A stretch of 64,000 bases of DNA from Paenibacillus_S sp043945595 (GTDB taxonomy: Bacteria > Bacillota > Bacilli > Paenibacillales > NBRC-103111), in contig NZ_JBIFNP010000001.1 in the NCBI RefSeq assembly GCF_043945595.1, positions 4,650,001-4,714,000 on the forward strand. The letters are read 5' to 3'. The notes beneath the pieces are model-generated. The model did no database searches, was not told the DNA's origin, and saw nothing but the letters and a program-made list of their open reading frames with translations. Position 1 is the first letter of the stretch; each line of letters begins with the position of its first letter. A program made the position numbers and the translations under genes. Positions 28,945 through 37,948 of this stretch are shown piece after piece.

Positions 28945-29823
28945 TTATTCTTTGACGGAGCCGATCATGGCCCCTTTGGCAAAATGCTTTTGCAAAAATG
29001 GATAAACTAAAATAATCGGCACGGTCGCGACGACCACCGCAGCCATTTTGATCGTTTCCGGCGGAATATGCATCTCCGCGCTCACCTCTGCGGGCCCTGC
29101 GCCGGTGGACGTGGTGGATTCAATCAGCATATTTTGCAGAATGACCTGCATCGGCCATTTATTGTGGTCATTAATGTACAGGATGGCATGGAAAAAGGTG
29201 TTCCAATAAGCCACGGCAAAAAACAGTCCGAACGCCGCCATCGCCGGCAGGGACAGCGGAATAATGACCCGCAGCCAGACGCCCATATCGTTGCAGCCGT
29301 CGATCGCAGCCGCTTCTTCCAGCTCCGATGGAATGCTGTCGAAAAAGCCTTTCATCAGAAGCACGTACCACCCGCTGGACAAGACCGGGATAATCAGCGA
29401 CCAGACGCTGTTGATCATCCCCAGCTCGCGAACGAGCAAATAATGCGGAATAATGCCGGGCTGAAACAAAGTCGTCAGCAGTACCAGCAGAAGCAGCCAT
29501 TTGCGCCCCATGAACCTTCTGCGGGACAGCGTATAGGAGAAGCTGGAGGTAATGATCAGGGAAAGAAAGGTACCCATCGTGGCCAGAAAGCCGCTGATGC
29601 CGATGCCTTTGACGAAGGTATCTGTCGCAAGAATATACTTATAGGAAAGCAGGCTCCAATGCTCGGGAAACAAGACGAACCCCTTGGACAGGTACTCATC
29701 CGGATGGGTGAAGGAAACGGCAAATACGTAATAAAGCGGAAACAGCGTAATCAAGGATACAAGCGTCAGCACTCCTACGTTTACAATGGAAAACATCCGG
29801 TCAGACCATGTTGTCATCATCAA
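28945..29823 (-). CDS. LplC-type ABC transporter permease
   Basis: Membrane permease, 292 residues, MalG-like. First membrane segment GVLTLVSLITLFPLYYVFAVSF, EAA loop LEEAAAIDGCNDMGVW with IPLSLPAM, and the family tail FAKGAMIGSVKE. Three ATGs stand in a row at the start, after GGAGT, and overlap the stop of the preceding permease by four bases, so translation is probably coupled. Partner of the LplB-type permease at 29820-30716. Confidence 0.94.
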   Translation of the reverse strand: MMMTTWSDRMFSIVNVGVLTLVSLITLFPLYYVFAVSFTHPDEYLSKGFVLFPEHWSLLSYKYILATDTFVKGIGISGFLATMGTFLSLIITSSFSYTLSRRRFMGRKWLLLLVLLTTLFQPGIIPHYLLVRELGMINSVWSLIIPVLSSGWYVLLMKGFFDSIPSELEEAAAIDGCNDMGVWLRVIIPLSLPAMAAFGLFFAVAYWNTFFHAILYINDHNKWPMQVILQNMLIESTTSTGAGPAEVSAEMHIPPETIKMAAVVVATVPIILVYPFLQKHFAKGAMIGSVKE

Positions 29824-30716
29824 TAGACTCCTTCATCCCCGAATCGTTTGGCGAGCTTATTGGCCGCTATGACCAGCAGGAGACCCACAACCGACTTGAA
29901 CAATCCGACAGCCGTGCTGTAGCTGAATTGGCCCTGCTTGACGCCCACCCGAAACACATACGTGTCGAACACATCGGCCACCTCCGAAACGGCGCCATTC
30001 ATCATCAGATAGACCTGCTCGAAGCCGATATCCATAATGTGACCGACGCGCAGGATGAGCAGAATGATAATGACATTCCGAATGCCCGGCAGTGTAATAT
30101 GCCACATCTGCCGCATCCGGCTCGCCCCGTCGATCCTGGCCGCTTCGTACTGCTGCGGACTGATTCCGGCTATGGCGGCAAGAAACATGATCGTTCCCCA
30201 GCCGGCGTCCTTCCAAATATTTTGCAGCGTAAGCAGCACCCAGAACTTCTTCGGATCCGTCAGAAAATCAATCTTGGCATAGCCCAGCGCAGCCAGCAGC
30301 TTATTGATAACCCCTTCGGACTGCGACAAGAGCAGGAAGCTGATCCCGACAATAATGACCCAGGACAAGAAGTGGGGTAAGTATACGATGGACTGGACGA
30401 TTCTTTTGTACGCTTCGCCTTTCAGCTCGTTCATCAGAAGTGCCAGCAGGATCGGCAGCGGGAAGAAAAAAATGAGGCTCAGCACATTCATCGCCATCGT
30501 GTTGCGGAACAGCTTCCAAAAATCCGGATTGGCGAAAAAACGGTCAAAATGCTCGAACCCCACCCAACTGCTATGCATGACCCCTTGATAAGGAGAGTAG
30601 TTTTGAAATGAAATGATGACTCCCCACATCGGCACATATTTAAACAGAAGGAAATACAAGATGCCGGGCAGCGCCAGCAGGTACAAATATTTATCTTTAC
30701 GCAGCATGCGAATCAT
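29820..30716 (-). CDS. LplB-type ABC transporter permease
   Basis: Membrane permease, 298 residues, MalF-like. First segment YLYLLALPGILYFLLFKYVPMWG is the signature of the LplB group, followed by VIISFQNYSPYQGV, LPHFLSWVI and the EAA loop YEAARIDGASRMRQMW with TLPGI. It is the first gene after the membrane AraC regulator (27-base gap), which points to regulation of this sulfatase-linked importer by that protein. ATG 30716 or ATG 30707 could start it. Confidence 0.94.
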   Translation of the reverse strand: MIRMLRKDKYLYLLALPGILYFLLFKYVPMWGVIISFQNYSPYQGVMHSSWVGFEHFDRFFANPDFWKLFRNTMAMNVLSLIFFFPLPILLALLMNELKGEAYKRIVQSIVYLPHFLSWVIIVGISFLLLSQSEGVINKLLAALGYAKIDFLTDPKKFWVLLTLQNIWKDAGWGTIMFLAAIAGISPQQYEAARIDGASRMRQMWHITLPGIRNVIIILLILRVGHIMDIGFEQVYLMMNGAVSEVADVFDTYVFRVGVKQGQFSYSTAVGLFKSVVGLLLVIAANKLAKRFGDEGVY

Positions 30717-30743
30717 GTTGGACTTACACTCCCTTGCATCGAA

Positions 30744-33101
30744 TTAGGCCTCCTTGCATTTATCCCTGTACTGGCTTGGCGTCAATCCCTCATGGCGTTT
30801 GAAGATCCGGTTGAAATAAGTCGGCTGGTAACCGACCAGATGGGCGATATCGTTAATTTTGTAACTCGTGTTCGCCAGCAGCCGCTTCGATTCGTCCAGC
30901 CGAATCGCCGTCAAATAGTCAACGAAGGTCGTGCCTGTCGCCTTCTTGAACCATTTGCTCAGCGTCAGCGCATGGATGCCAAGCAATTCGGCGCACATCT
31001 CCAGCGAAATTTCCGTGTCATACTTCTCATGGATGAGCGCAATAATTTGCTCTACGGCCACCTTCAGCTTCTTGCTTTGCAATTGGGACGCCTCATTAAT
31101 TTCACGGATATAGGGCCGGATGACGCGCTCTTTGAACCAGTCCATGACCTCATGCGGCTCCTTCATTCGCATCAGCTCGCCGTACAGCTCTGCAGTGGAT
31201 TCCTGGAACGGCGGGGAGAAGCCCGCTTTCAGAAACGCGAATTGAAGGTTCCCGAACAGCTGCAGCATCCCCTGCTGGAACAAAAACTGCTTCCCCGCAT
31301 GCCGTGCAAGCTCCTCGCAAAAGCTTTCCAGCAGCCCGCTGGCCTTGGACTCATTCGCAGCGCGAACCGCATCGATCAGCTCCGATTCCAGCGTAAACGG
31401 ATAACGGATCGGAACGCTTTCCTGGCGCGTATAATGATCGGCATCCAAGATTTGATTCATTTCGTGTATGTCCCGGAACTTCAGCACGCCTGCGGCTTCC
31501 TCCAGCACCTGCGGCAGCTGCGCAACGCTCGGTGTCACCCGCCCTAAGGATACCGTCACTTCCAGATGAAAGCCGGAGCTGAGCGAAAGGCTTACTTCAT
31601 CTGCCAGCCGGTACAGCTGCTCCTTGATCTGCTTAACGGTGTCCGTATCCGGGAACATAAGCAGCACGCCCGCGGTTCCTCCCTGCAGCTTCATCATTTC
31701 CGAACGGTCATGCCGCTCCTTCACAAGCTGCGTAACCGTATGGAACACGGCGGAAGCCATAATTTCATGGCTGTCCTGGGATGGCAGCGCCTTGGCTTTG
31801 TCGAAGCCGAGCCATTGAATCACAAGAACCGTAAACAACGTATTCCGCACCGTCCAGCCCAGCTGCTCCATTCGGTTCAACAGCGCTTCTTCATCCGATG
31901 TGTGAAGCCGGTTATGCATCAATTGAAGAAGATAGCCCTCCCTCAAGTAAGGAAGCTGCTCCCGAAGCTGATCGTCCAGCAGGCTGCTTTGCTCTGTGAG
32001 AAGCCTCCACTGATTCGTAATAAACTCAATCTCATCCACCGATTCCATAGGGGTATCGGGATGTCTTGGACTGCGGAACGTATGCGTCAATGTGCGGATG
32101 GGCCTGTACAGCCGGTTGGAAGCGATCATCGAGACGCCGATGCCGGTGACGAGGACAATCAAGCTGAAGCCGTAAATAATGCGCGAGGCCAGCGTAACCG
32201 GCTCCGATAAGCGCGACAGCGACGTCCCCGTGACATAAACCCATGAGCTGCCCAGCCTGCTCATTCGGCTGTAGGATACGGAATACATCTCATGTCCCCA
32301 GGCATGAACGAACGTATCCGTGACCGGTCCGCTGGCGGGCACAGACTGGCGCCATTCCTCCTCCAGCACGGAAGGCACCGTTCGGCCTTCGGCTGTAACG
32401 ATCCACTCCCCTTGATTTTGTATAAGAAAAGAACCGTTCTGGCCGTCCGCCTCTGACTCGCCTATCATTTGGGCCATGCGCGCTTTGTTCAAATAGACGA
32501 TGAGCGCGGCAAAGGGGTGGCCGGAGCCCACGGGCAGCTTATATACGAGCGCAGGCATGCCTTCTTCTCCTTCTTTGGCCCCTATCGTACGGAAGGAGGG
32601 CAGCCAATAGGCTGTGCGCGGCTGCTCCAGCAGAGCATGGAACCGTTCGTTGGCCTCTTGCAAGCGGACCGCATTCACTCCGCTCTCCCCCGAATAGATC
32701 GTTTGCGATTCATTAAGGTACAAATCTACCTGATCGATGAGCGGATTGGAGTCCTTCAGAGCAAGCAGAGAATTGAATATATCGCGAATATATTCGTAGT
32801 CGTAGGATGCCTCGAGCGTCCGCAGCTTGATGCCATACTCGGGATTGGACGCATATTGGATGACGGACTTCTCCAAATGGGATAAATAATCGTCGATGCG
32901 CTTCGCCGATAATTCGACTTCATTTTGCCGTGACGCGACCACCGTTCTTTCAATTTGACGAGTTCCAATTAAATCTGCACCAAAACCTATAGTAATAGTC
33001 GGAATACAAGCAATAAAAAGAACCCAGACGAGACTTGTACGGTAGAATCGCCCGTTTGGCCATAACGACTTTATTTTATTTATTCGAGCAAACCATTTCA
33101 T
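30744..33101 (-). CDS. Membrane-anchored AraC-family regulator (sensor and HTH in one protein)
   Basis: Transcription regulator of about 785 residues that joins an extracellular sensor to a DNA-binding domain. Membrane segment 1 is SLVWVLFIACIPTITIGFG; segment 2 is GFSLIVLVTGIGVSMIASN; about 270 residues between them form the outside sensor, which holds a Cache-like FLIQNQGEWIV. The cytoplasmic middle part precedes a C-terminal AraC domain with two helix-turn-helices (LEMCAELLGIHALTLSKWFKK and INDIAHLVGYQPTYFNRIFKR). ATG 33101 with GGAAGG upstream is preferred over the longer frame from 33170. It heads the sulfatase operon and probably senses its substrate, replacing a two-component pair. Confidence 0.92.
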   Translation of the reverse strand: MKWFARINKIKSLWPNGRFYRTSLVWVLFIACIPTITIGFGADLIGTRQIERTVVASRQNEVELSAKRIDDYLSHLEKSVIQYASNPEYGIKLRTLEASYDYEYIRDIFNSLLALKDSNPLIDQVDLYLNESQTIYSGESGVNAVRLQEANERFHALLEQPRTAYWLPSFRTIGAKEGEEGMPALVYKLPVGSGHPFAALIVYLNKARMAQMIGESEADGQNGSFLIQNQGEWIVTAEGRTVPSVLEEEWRQSVPASGPVTDTFVHAWGHEMYSVSYSRMSRLGSSWVYVTGTSLSRLSEPVTLASRIIYGFSLIVLVTGIGVSMIASNRLYRPIRTLTHTFRSPRHPDTPMESVDEIEFITNQWRLLTEQSSLLDDQLREQLPYLREGYLLQLMHNRLHTSDEEALLNRMEQLGWTVRNTLFTVLVIQWLGFDKAKALPSQDSHEIMASAVFHTVTQLVKERHDRSEMMKLQGGTAGVLLMFPDTDTVKQIKEQLYRLADEVSLSLSSGFHLEVTVSLGRVTPSVAQLPQVLEEAAGVLKFRDIHEMNQILDADHYTRQESVPIRYPFTLESELIDAVRAANESKASGLLESFCEELARHAGKQFLFQQGMLQLFGNLQFAFLKAGFSPPFQESTAELYGELMRMKEPHEVMDWFKERVIRPYIREINEASQLQSKKLKVAVEQIIALIHEKYDTEISLEMCAELLGIHALTLSKWFKKATGTTFVDYLTAIRLDESKRLLANTSYKINDIAHLVGYQPTYFNRIFKRHEGLTPSQYRDKCKEA

Positions 33102-33258
33102 GTACGGATAGGCCTTCCTTCCATTAAACCAATTCAGCTGAATATCTAAACCATACATGATATCCGGCATTCTAGCAATAACACTTTTCTCCGAGCTGTT
33201 TACTCAGGTATAATACTTTTCTCCACCTTATCTTTTTCCTAATTTCTTCGTTTCGCCC

Positions 33259-33306
33259 AAAAAAAGAGTGACTTTATCACCGCTTCTTGCGGCATAAAGT
33301 CACTCT
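33259..33306 (-). terminator. Intrinsic terminator after flavoprotein reductase
   Basis: AGAGTGACTTTAT-GCCGC-loop-GCGGT-ATAAAGTCACTCT gives a stem of about 17 pairs, followed on the minus strand by seven T. It lies 34 bases after the reductase stop at 33340 and isolates that gene from the sulfatase operon. Confidence 0.93.
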
Positions 33307-33339
33307 CCGAAGCAGATTCCTGCTTCAATTCAATACAGT

Positions 33340-34491
33340 TTAGTACACATCGCGCTGGTAGCGCCCTTGCTCCTGCATTGCGCTCAAATACGCTTCGGCC
33401 GCTTCGCGGGTCATCGCGCCTTCGGTTTCGATAATGCTGATCAGCGTATTGTGAACGTCTTTGGCCATATACTGCTTATCTCCGCAAATGTAGAAGTAAG
33501 CTCCGCCTTCAAGCCATCCGAACAATTCCTTGCTGTTTTCAAGCATTTTATGCTGAACATACACCTTTTGTACCGTATCGCGGGAAAAGGCAGCATCTAA
33601 TCGAGTCAATGCCCCATCCTGCCTATATTGTTCCAGTTCGCTTTGATACAGGAAATCCGTTGCGGAGCGCTGGTCTCCGAAGAATAACCATGCTCTGCCG
33701 GGCGCTTTGCTCACCGCGCGCTCCTGAATAAAGGAACGGAAAGGCGCAATGCCTGTGCCCGGGCCGACCATAATAATATCTTTGTCCGGGGACTCCGGCA
33801 AATTAAAATGTTTATTCGGCTGGAAGAAGATCGGAAGCGTATCGCCTACTTGAAGACGCTCAGCGCACAGCACGGAGCAGACCCCTTTGCGTTCGCGTCC
33901 ATGAGCCGTGTAGCGCACAGCGCCGATCGTTAAATGCACTTCCTCCGGATTCGCGGCCAGGCTGCTCGCAATGGAGTAGAGCCGAGGAGGCATTTTTCTC
34001 AATAAGGACACGATCTCTTGAGCGGAAGCTTTCCAAGGGCCGAAGTCGCGCAGCAGGTCCAGCAAATCGCGCCCCTCGATATATTCTTTCAATTGAGTCG
34101 CATTTTCAGCGGAAACGAGGCTTTTCAACGCTTCGTTGTCCGTCAATTCCGCTGCTTGCTGCAAAATTTTCTTCGTCAACAGCGTAATTTCAAAATGTAC
34201 AGCCAAGGCTTCCTTCAACGGAAGTGTCTCCCCTTGCTTATTTATCGCAACAGCCAGCTCCGGGTTCCACTTCATTTCCTCAAGAAGGGAAGCCACCAGC
34301 TCCGGGTCATTTTCAGGAATGATGCCAAGGAAGTCACCAGGGACATAGGAGAGGTTCGAACCCTCCAGAGAAAACTCGATATGCCGCGTTTCTTTACTCG
34401 ACCCCGCCCCGTTTAAATTTACATTTTTGAGAACCTTCGCATGAAATGGATTGGTTCTCGAATACGTTGTCGGCACTACAGCAGATTGCAT
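33340..34491 (-). CDS. CysJ-like sulfite reductase flavoprotein, reductase domain only
   Basis: FAD/NADPH electron-transfer protein of 383 residues. It matches the C-terminal part of CysJ / cytochrome P450 reductase-type proteins: FAD-binding insert domain (YVPGDFLGIIPEN), FAD motif PRLYSIASS, KGVCS, NADPH motif MVGPGTGIAPFRSFIQER, LFFGDQRSATDF, and a closing FYICGDKQYMAKDV. A canonical CysJ is about 600 residues and starts with a flavodoxin domain, which is absent here; the upstream DNA shows no remnant of one. ATG 34491 follows GAGGTG. Single-gene unit with its own terminator. It could work with a separate flavodoxin, or reduce another acceptor. Confidence 0.88.
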   Translation of the reverse strand: MQSAVVPTTYSRTNPFHAKVLKNVNLNGAGSSKETRHIEFSLEGSNLSYVPGDFLGIIPENDPELVASLLEEMKWNPELAVAINKQGETLPLKEALAVHFEITLLTKKILQQAAELTDNEALKSLVSAENATQLKEYIEGRDLLDLLRDFGPWKASAQEIVSLLRKMPPRLYSIASSLAANPEEVHLTIGAVRYTAHGRERKGVCSVLCAERLQVGDTLPIFFQPNKHFNLPESPDKDIIMVGPGTGIAPFRSFIQERAVSKAPGRAWLFFGDQRSATDFLYQSELEQYRQDGALTRLDAAFSRDTVQKVYVQHKMLENSKELFGWLEGGAYFYICGDKQYMAKDVHNTLISIIETEGAMTREAAEAYLSAMQEQGRYQRDVY

Positions 34492-34752
34492 AAATTTCAC
34501 CTCAAAAAGTTGTTTGTAATAGGATACCACAGGAATAGAAAATCAGGTATATATTTTCATATTCATTTTTTTTATTGAATGCTCCCAAAATGTAATAAGG
34601 CTGCCGGTCAATTTCTCGGTAGCCTCGTTTTATTCCTATTCAGAATAATTCCACATTCGTTATTAGCGGGCTGGTAAGCAGAGCTCCATCCCCTATGGTT
34701 ATTTTTCCCATAAATGTTAGGACGTATTCACGTTCATATCCGTTATCCAAAG

Positions 34753-34787
34753 AAAAAGCCGTATCCATCCCAGCGGGCTGATACGGC
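34753..34787 (-). terminator. Intrinsic terminator after the MerR-SRPBCC operon
   Basis: GCCGTATC and GATACGGC pair across a GC-rich loop, with TTTTTC following on the minus strand. It lies nine bases after the SRPBCC stop at 34796. Confidence 0.85.
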
Positions 34788-34795
34788 GTAAAAGC

Positions 34796-35669
34796 TTATT
34801 CGGCTATCCGGTTTAGGAGCGATCCCAGCCTGTCCAAATTTTGCTCATTGGCTTCTTCGCACATCGGTTTGAGCTGTTCGTATAACTCTCTGGTTTCGAA
34901 CGCTTGGCGGAACGTCAGCTCCGTCCCTCCGTCAACCTCCTCGAAAGTCGCGGTCAGCATAAAATGAGGATTGGATTCGTGCCTCAGCACAATGCGATCA
35001 GGACCGATTTCATGAAAGACATTCCGATTCGGATAGTCCGTCCCGTCCGGCCCATGCATTGTAAATTCCCAAGTTCCTCCGGGCCTTAGTTCGAAGGCGT
35101 GGAACGTATTCGTAAAGCCGTCAGGTCCCCACCACTGGGCAAGCAGCTCCGGCTCTGTCCATGCCCGGTAGACCGTATGGCGAGGGAAGTTGAACCGCCG
35201 GCGGGACACCAGCTCGAAGGCATCCGCGTTGGCTTCCCCAAGGGATTTGCCGAGAAGGTTCAGCAGCTCCTTCGTTCCGTGCTCGCGCTGCTCCGGCGTA
35301 TCGAGGCCGTCGAAGAAAGCTCCCTGCTCCGTGAAAACGAGCTTGGTGCCCTCGCCGTCCGGCGTTAATTCGATCGTTGCGATGGAAACCGACATCCGGG
35401 CTTCCCCCATGTCCAGACTGTAGGTGTAAACCAGGCGTTCGTTAGGCACGATTTCCTGGTAGTACGCTTCAAATGTAAAGACCGGCCCGCCTGGAAGAGC
35501 CGCCCCGGCCCACCTCCCGCCCGCCGACGCGGAAGTCGAATACCTCGGCAGGCTGGTACCAGCGCGCTTTGGCAGCCTGGTTCGACCAAGCTTTAAATAC
35601 GCGCTCCGGGGACGTGCGATACATGCGCTCAATTCGAAACGTAGAGTGAGTCGTAAACCGTTGTTTCAT
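34796..35669 (-). CDS. Double SRPBCC (AHSA1-like) domain protein (frameshifted near 35500)
   Basis: Two START-fold AHSA1-type domains in one polypeptide of about 290 residues; such proteins bind hydrophobic ligands, function unproven. Domain 1 begins RIERMYRTSPERVFKAWSN and continues FEAYYQEIVPNERLVYTYS. Domain 2 begins LVSRRRFNFPRHTVYRAWT, with QWWGPDGFTNTF and GTWEFTMHGPDG, and ends LNRIAE. The first 60 residues and the rest are in different frames; the switch is in a G/C-rich stretch near 35500 (REVGRGG to PGGPVFTFEAY). GGAGGG precedes ATG 35669. It is co-transcribed 24 bases after the MerR regulator. Confidence 0.85.
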
Positions 35670-35693
35670 TCGTAAAACCCTCCTTAAGAGAAA

Positions 35694-36173
35694 TCATGTC
35701 CATTTATCGTTTACCAGATCGCCAAGCAGATCAAAGCGGCGTTCCCAGTTCAACCGGTGTTCCATGATATACTTTTCGTGGCTCTTCTTCATCGTCTCCA
35801 GCAGCGAAATAAAGGCGTCAGTGGACAGAGCCTCCTGCTGGTTCATCCGTTCAGCCAGACGCTCGAGCTCCGCCAGAAGCTTCTGCTGGGTCTTTATGTT
35901 GCTTCGGACCCGCTCCATCTGAATCGCCACGATGTCAGCGGGGGTATGCGTTCCCCCTTGGAGCACCGTTTGAATTTCTTCAAGCGACAGGCCTAAGTCT
36001 TTGAGAGACAAGATCTGCTGCAGCCTTCTGATATCGGATTCGTCATACAGCCGGTGACCGGAATCGGAATGCGCTGAAGGCGAGAATAAACCAATCTGAT
36101 CGTAGAACCGCAGGGTGCGGACCGTGAGTCCCGTCAGCTTTGCAAGATCCCCCACTTTCCAATGCTGCTGCAT
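35694..36173 (-). CDS. MerR-family transcriptional regulator
   Basis: DNA-binding regulator of 159 residues. N-terminal winged helix: WKVGDLAKLTGLTVRTLRFYDQIGLF, then SGHRLYDESDIRRLQQI, followed by a long dimerisation helix and a variable effector domain. No metal-binding Cys cluster is present, so the effector is more likely a small organic molecule. AAAGGAG precedes the ATG. It probably controls its own operon, which includes the double SRPBCC protein; the promoter upstream has the elongated spacer typical of MerR targets. Confidence 0.92.
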   Translation of the reverse strand: MQQHWKVGDLAKLTGLTVRTLRFYDQIGLFSPSAHSDSGHRLYDESDIRRLQQILSLKDLGLSLEEIQTVLQGGTHTPADIVAIQMERVRSNIKTQQKLLAELERLAERMNQQEALSTDAFISLLETMKKSHEKYIMEHRLNWERRFDLLGDLVNDKWT

Positions 36174-36216
36174 AATCCACTCCTTTCTTTGGCGCTAGCT
36201 GCTTACCGGTGACTTT

Positions 36217-36247
36217 AGTATAAAACATGACGTTACGTAAGGTGCAA
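36217..36247 (-). promoter_or_regulatory. MerR-type promoter with 19-bp spacer
   Basis: On the minus strand TTGCAC (-35, 36242-36247) and TATACT (-10, 36217-36222) are separated by 19 bp instead of 17. The spacer contains the palindrome TTACGTAA. An over-long spacer that the bound regulator must untwist is the hallmark of MerR-controlled promoters, and the merR-like gene starts 44 bases downstream. Confidence 0.65.
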
Positions 36248-36277
36248 GCGGGTCTAAAAGAAAATAATGTATGGATT

Positions 36278-36466
36278 TTACTGAACCCATAGCCCCATTT
36301 TCGATTTTATATCTAAAATGACCGCCTTTTGATCGTCAATCGCCTTTTTATAAGTGCTTAGCTGTCTGCAAAACATCTCATACTCTTCCTCCGCTTCTTG
36401 TAATGCCGCTTCCGCTTCGATTAATCGGTTCCTTAAAGCTGCTCTTGCCGCTGCTTCCTCATCCAT
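36278..36466 (-). CDS. Small coiled-coil hypothetical protein
   Basis: Protein of 62 residues with no recognised family. The sequence is dominated by Glu, Ala, Lys and Leu with heptad-like spacing (LRNRLIEAEAALQEAEEEYEMF), so a helical coiled coil is likely. GAGGAG lies seven bases upstream of the ATG. It stands alone between the MerR promoter and the mannosidase operon terminator. No function is proposed. Confidence 0.65.
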   Translation of the reverse strand: MDEEAAARAALRNRLIEAEAALQEAEEEYEMFCRQLSTYKKAIDDQKAVILDIKSKMGLWVQ

Positions 36467-36534
36467 GTCAAATGCTCCTCTGCTATAAACCTCTATTTAT
36501 TTCCATTGTAGCACTTCCCCAACCGGATTCTAAA

Positions 36535-36579
36535 CAAAAAAAAGACCGGAGACGCGCGGCTCCTGCCGAAGTCGGTCTT
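36535..36579 (-). terminator. Intrinsic terminator after the GH125 operon
   Basis: AAGACCG and CGGTCTT close a hairpin with an inner CGGC/GCCG stem, followed on the minus strand by eight T. It lies 22 bases after the stop of the GH125 gene at 36601. Confidence 0.88.
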
Positions 36580-36600
36580 CCAGTCTAGTCACATGTAACA

Positions 36601-37893
36601 TTACCGCTCCTTCACGCGAATACCGCACAAATCAAGCACCAGCTCACAAAACATCATGTTCGCCCAGGAAAACCACTTTCTTGTAAATTGGCCCGGGTCA
36701 TCGCCATCAAAACCTTCATGCATCATGCCCGTACCGGCATTGGTGTTCTCCAGCAAAGTAAGCATATGCTCTTTTTCTTCCGGGTGAACCGCCGTTAACC
36801 CCTGCACAGCAAGCGCTATATGCCATATATACCGGTGCGGCGTATGGGGACTCCCTATCCCCTCGGCCGCTTCGCCTTTGAAAAAATACGGATTGTTCTC
36901 ACTTAATATAAATCGTCTCGTGTTTTGATAGATAGGATCATCCGCAGGGGCATACCCTAAATACGGGATGGAGAGCAGGCTGGGGACATTCGCATCATCC
37001 ATCAAGTTATACCTTCCGAGCCCATCCGTTTCATAAGCGTATATACGGCCGTATTGGGGGTGCTCCACAATACCGTAGGCTTGGATTCCTTGATCGATGC
37101 CGCGGCATAGCTCCTTTGCCTCTTCAGCTAAAGCCTCGTCCTTTAACACCATTTGCGAAATTTCCGCAATGTAACGCAGAACGACCACAGCGAACATATT
37201 GGAAGGAATCAAATAACCGTATTGGCATGGATCGTCGCTTGGACGGAACCCGGACCAGGTCATCCCTGTATAAGCCGTCAAGGTACCTTTGCCGTTGCGC
37301 GGCAGCTGCTCCCCACCCTTGGCCAACCGTTGAAAGCTGTAAGGGGAGCCGGTCTCATGATGCTGTTCTTGTTTCCACAAGGCGATGATGGCTCGAGCGG
37401 CTTGAACAAACGAAGCATTAAATTGAGAGCTCCGTCCGGTGTTCTTCCAGAGCAAATAGCTAAGCTGTATCGGATAGCATAATGAATCGACCTCGTATTT
37501 GCGCTCCCAAATCCACGGAGTCATGCTGGTGATATCCGTTTGATGCCCTTTTCCGCTGGGAGAATCGTTAAACGCATTGGCATACGGATCATGGAGAATG
37601 AACTGAAACTGCCTTTCTACCAAGCCTTGAATGCAATCGGCAATGTCATTGTCATCCGCTGCGGCGGCCAAATACGGACGCACCTGCGCCGCCGAATCCC
37701 GCAGCCACATCGCGGGTATATCTCCGGTTATGACGTAAGTGGTCCCATCCGGCCATCGGCGGATCGTGGTATGAAGCGTATTTTTAATGCAGGTCTCGAA
37801 CATGCGAACGACATTGGGGCGATGGCCTAGCTTCCGGCCGACCTGATCTATTAAAGCATGAATCGACTGCGGCGTTTCCGTCATTTGAGACAT
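36601..37893 (-). CDS. GH125 exo-alpha-1,6-mannosidase
   Basis: Glycoside hydrolase family 125 (formerly DUF1237), 430 residues, full length. Characterised members are metal-independent inverting exo-alpha-1,6-mannosidases. Family blocks are all present: GDIPAMWLRDSAAQVRPYL, QTDITSMTPWIWERKYEVDSL, TGMTWSGFRPSDD, MDDANVPSLLSIPYLGY, SPHTPHRYIWHIAL, MHEGFDGDDPGQFTRKWFSW. No signal peptide, so it acts on imported oligosaccharides. ATG 37893 follows GGAGGT by eight bases. It is the last gene of the operon with a sulfatase and an LplB/LplC importer, so the substrate may be a sulfated alpha-mannan or a mannose-rich glycan fragment. Confidence 0.93.
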   Translation of the reverse strand: MSQMTETPQSIHALIDQVGRKLGHRPNVVRMFETCIKNTLHTTIRRWPDGTTYVITGDIPAMWLRDSAAQVRPYLAAAADDNDIADCIQGLVERQFQFILHDPYANAFNDSPSGKGHQTDITSMTPWIWERKYEVDSLCYPIQLSYLLWKNTGRSSQFNASFVQAARAIIALWKQEQHHETGSPYSFQRLAKGGEQLPRNGKGTLTAYTGMTWSGFRPSDDPCQYGYLIPSNMFAVVVLRYIAEISQMVLKDEALAEEAKELCRGIDQGIQAYGIVEHPQYGRIYAYETDGLGRYNLMDDANVPSLLSIPYLGYAPADDPIYQNTRRFILSENNPYFFKGEAAEGIGSPHTPHRYIWHIALAVQGLTAVHPEEKEHMLTLLENTNAGTGMMHEGFDGDDPGQFTRKWFSWANMMFCELVLDLCGIRVKER

Positions 37894-37948
37894 CCCGTGT
37901 ACCTCCACCTTATATTTCCAGCTTCACCCGACCGATCAGCCGTCCCAT

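Noticed and set aside
31566..32210. Long plus-strand open frame of 214 codons inside the AraC regulator
   Set aside because: Antisense shadow of a GC-rich coding gene; composition is Arg/His/Gln-rich with no motif. The same holds for other long antisense frames, for example at 10799, 17603 and 52068.
34591..34630. Hairpin AGGCTGCCG / CGGTAGCCT followed by TTTTATT on the plus strand
   Set aside because: It looks like a weak terminator, but no plus-strand gene ends before it; probably chance or a relic.
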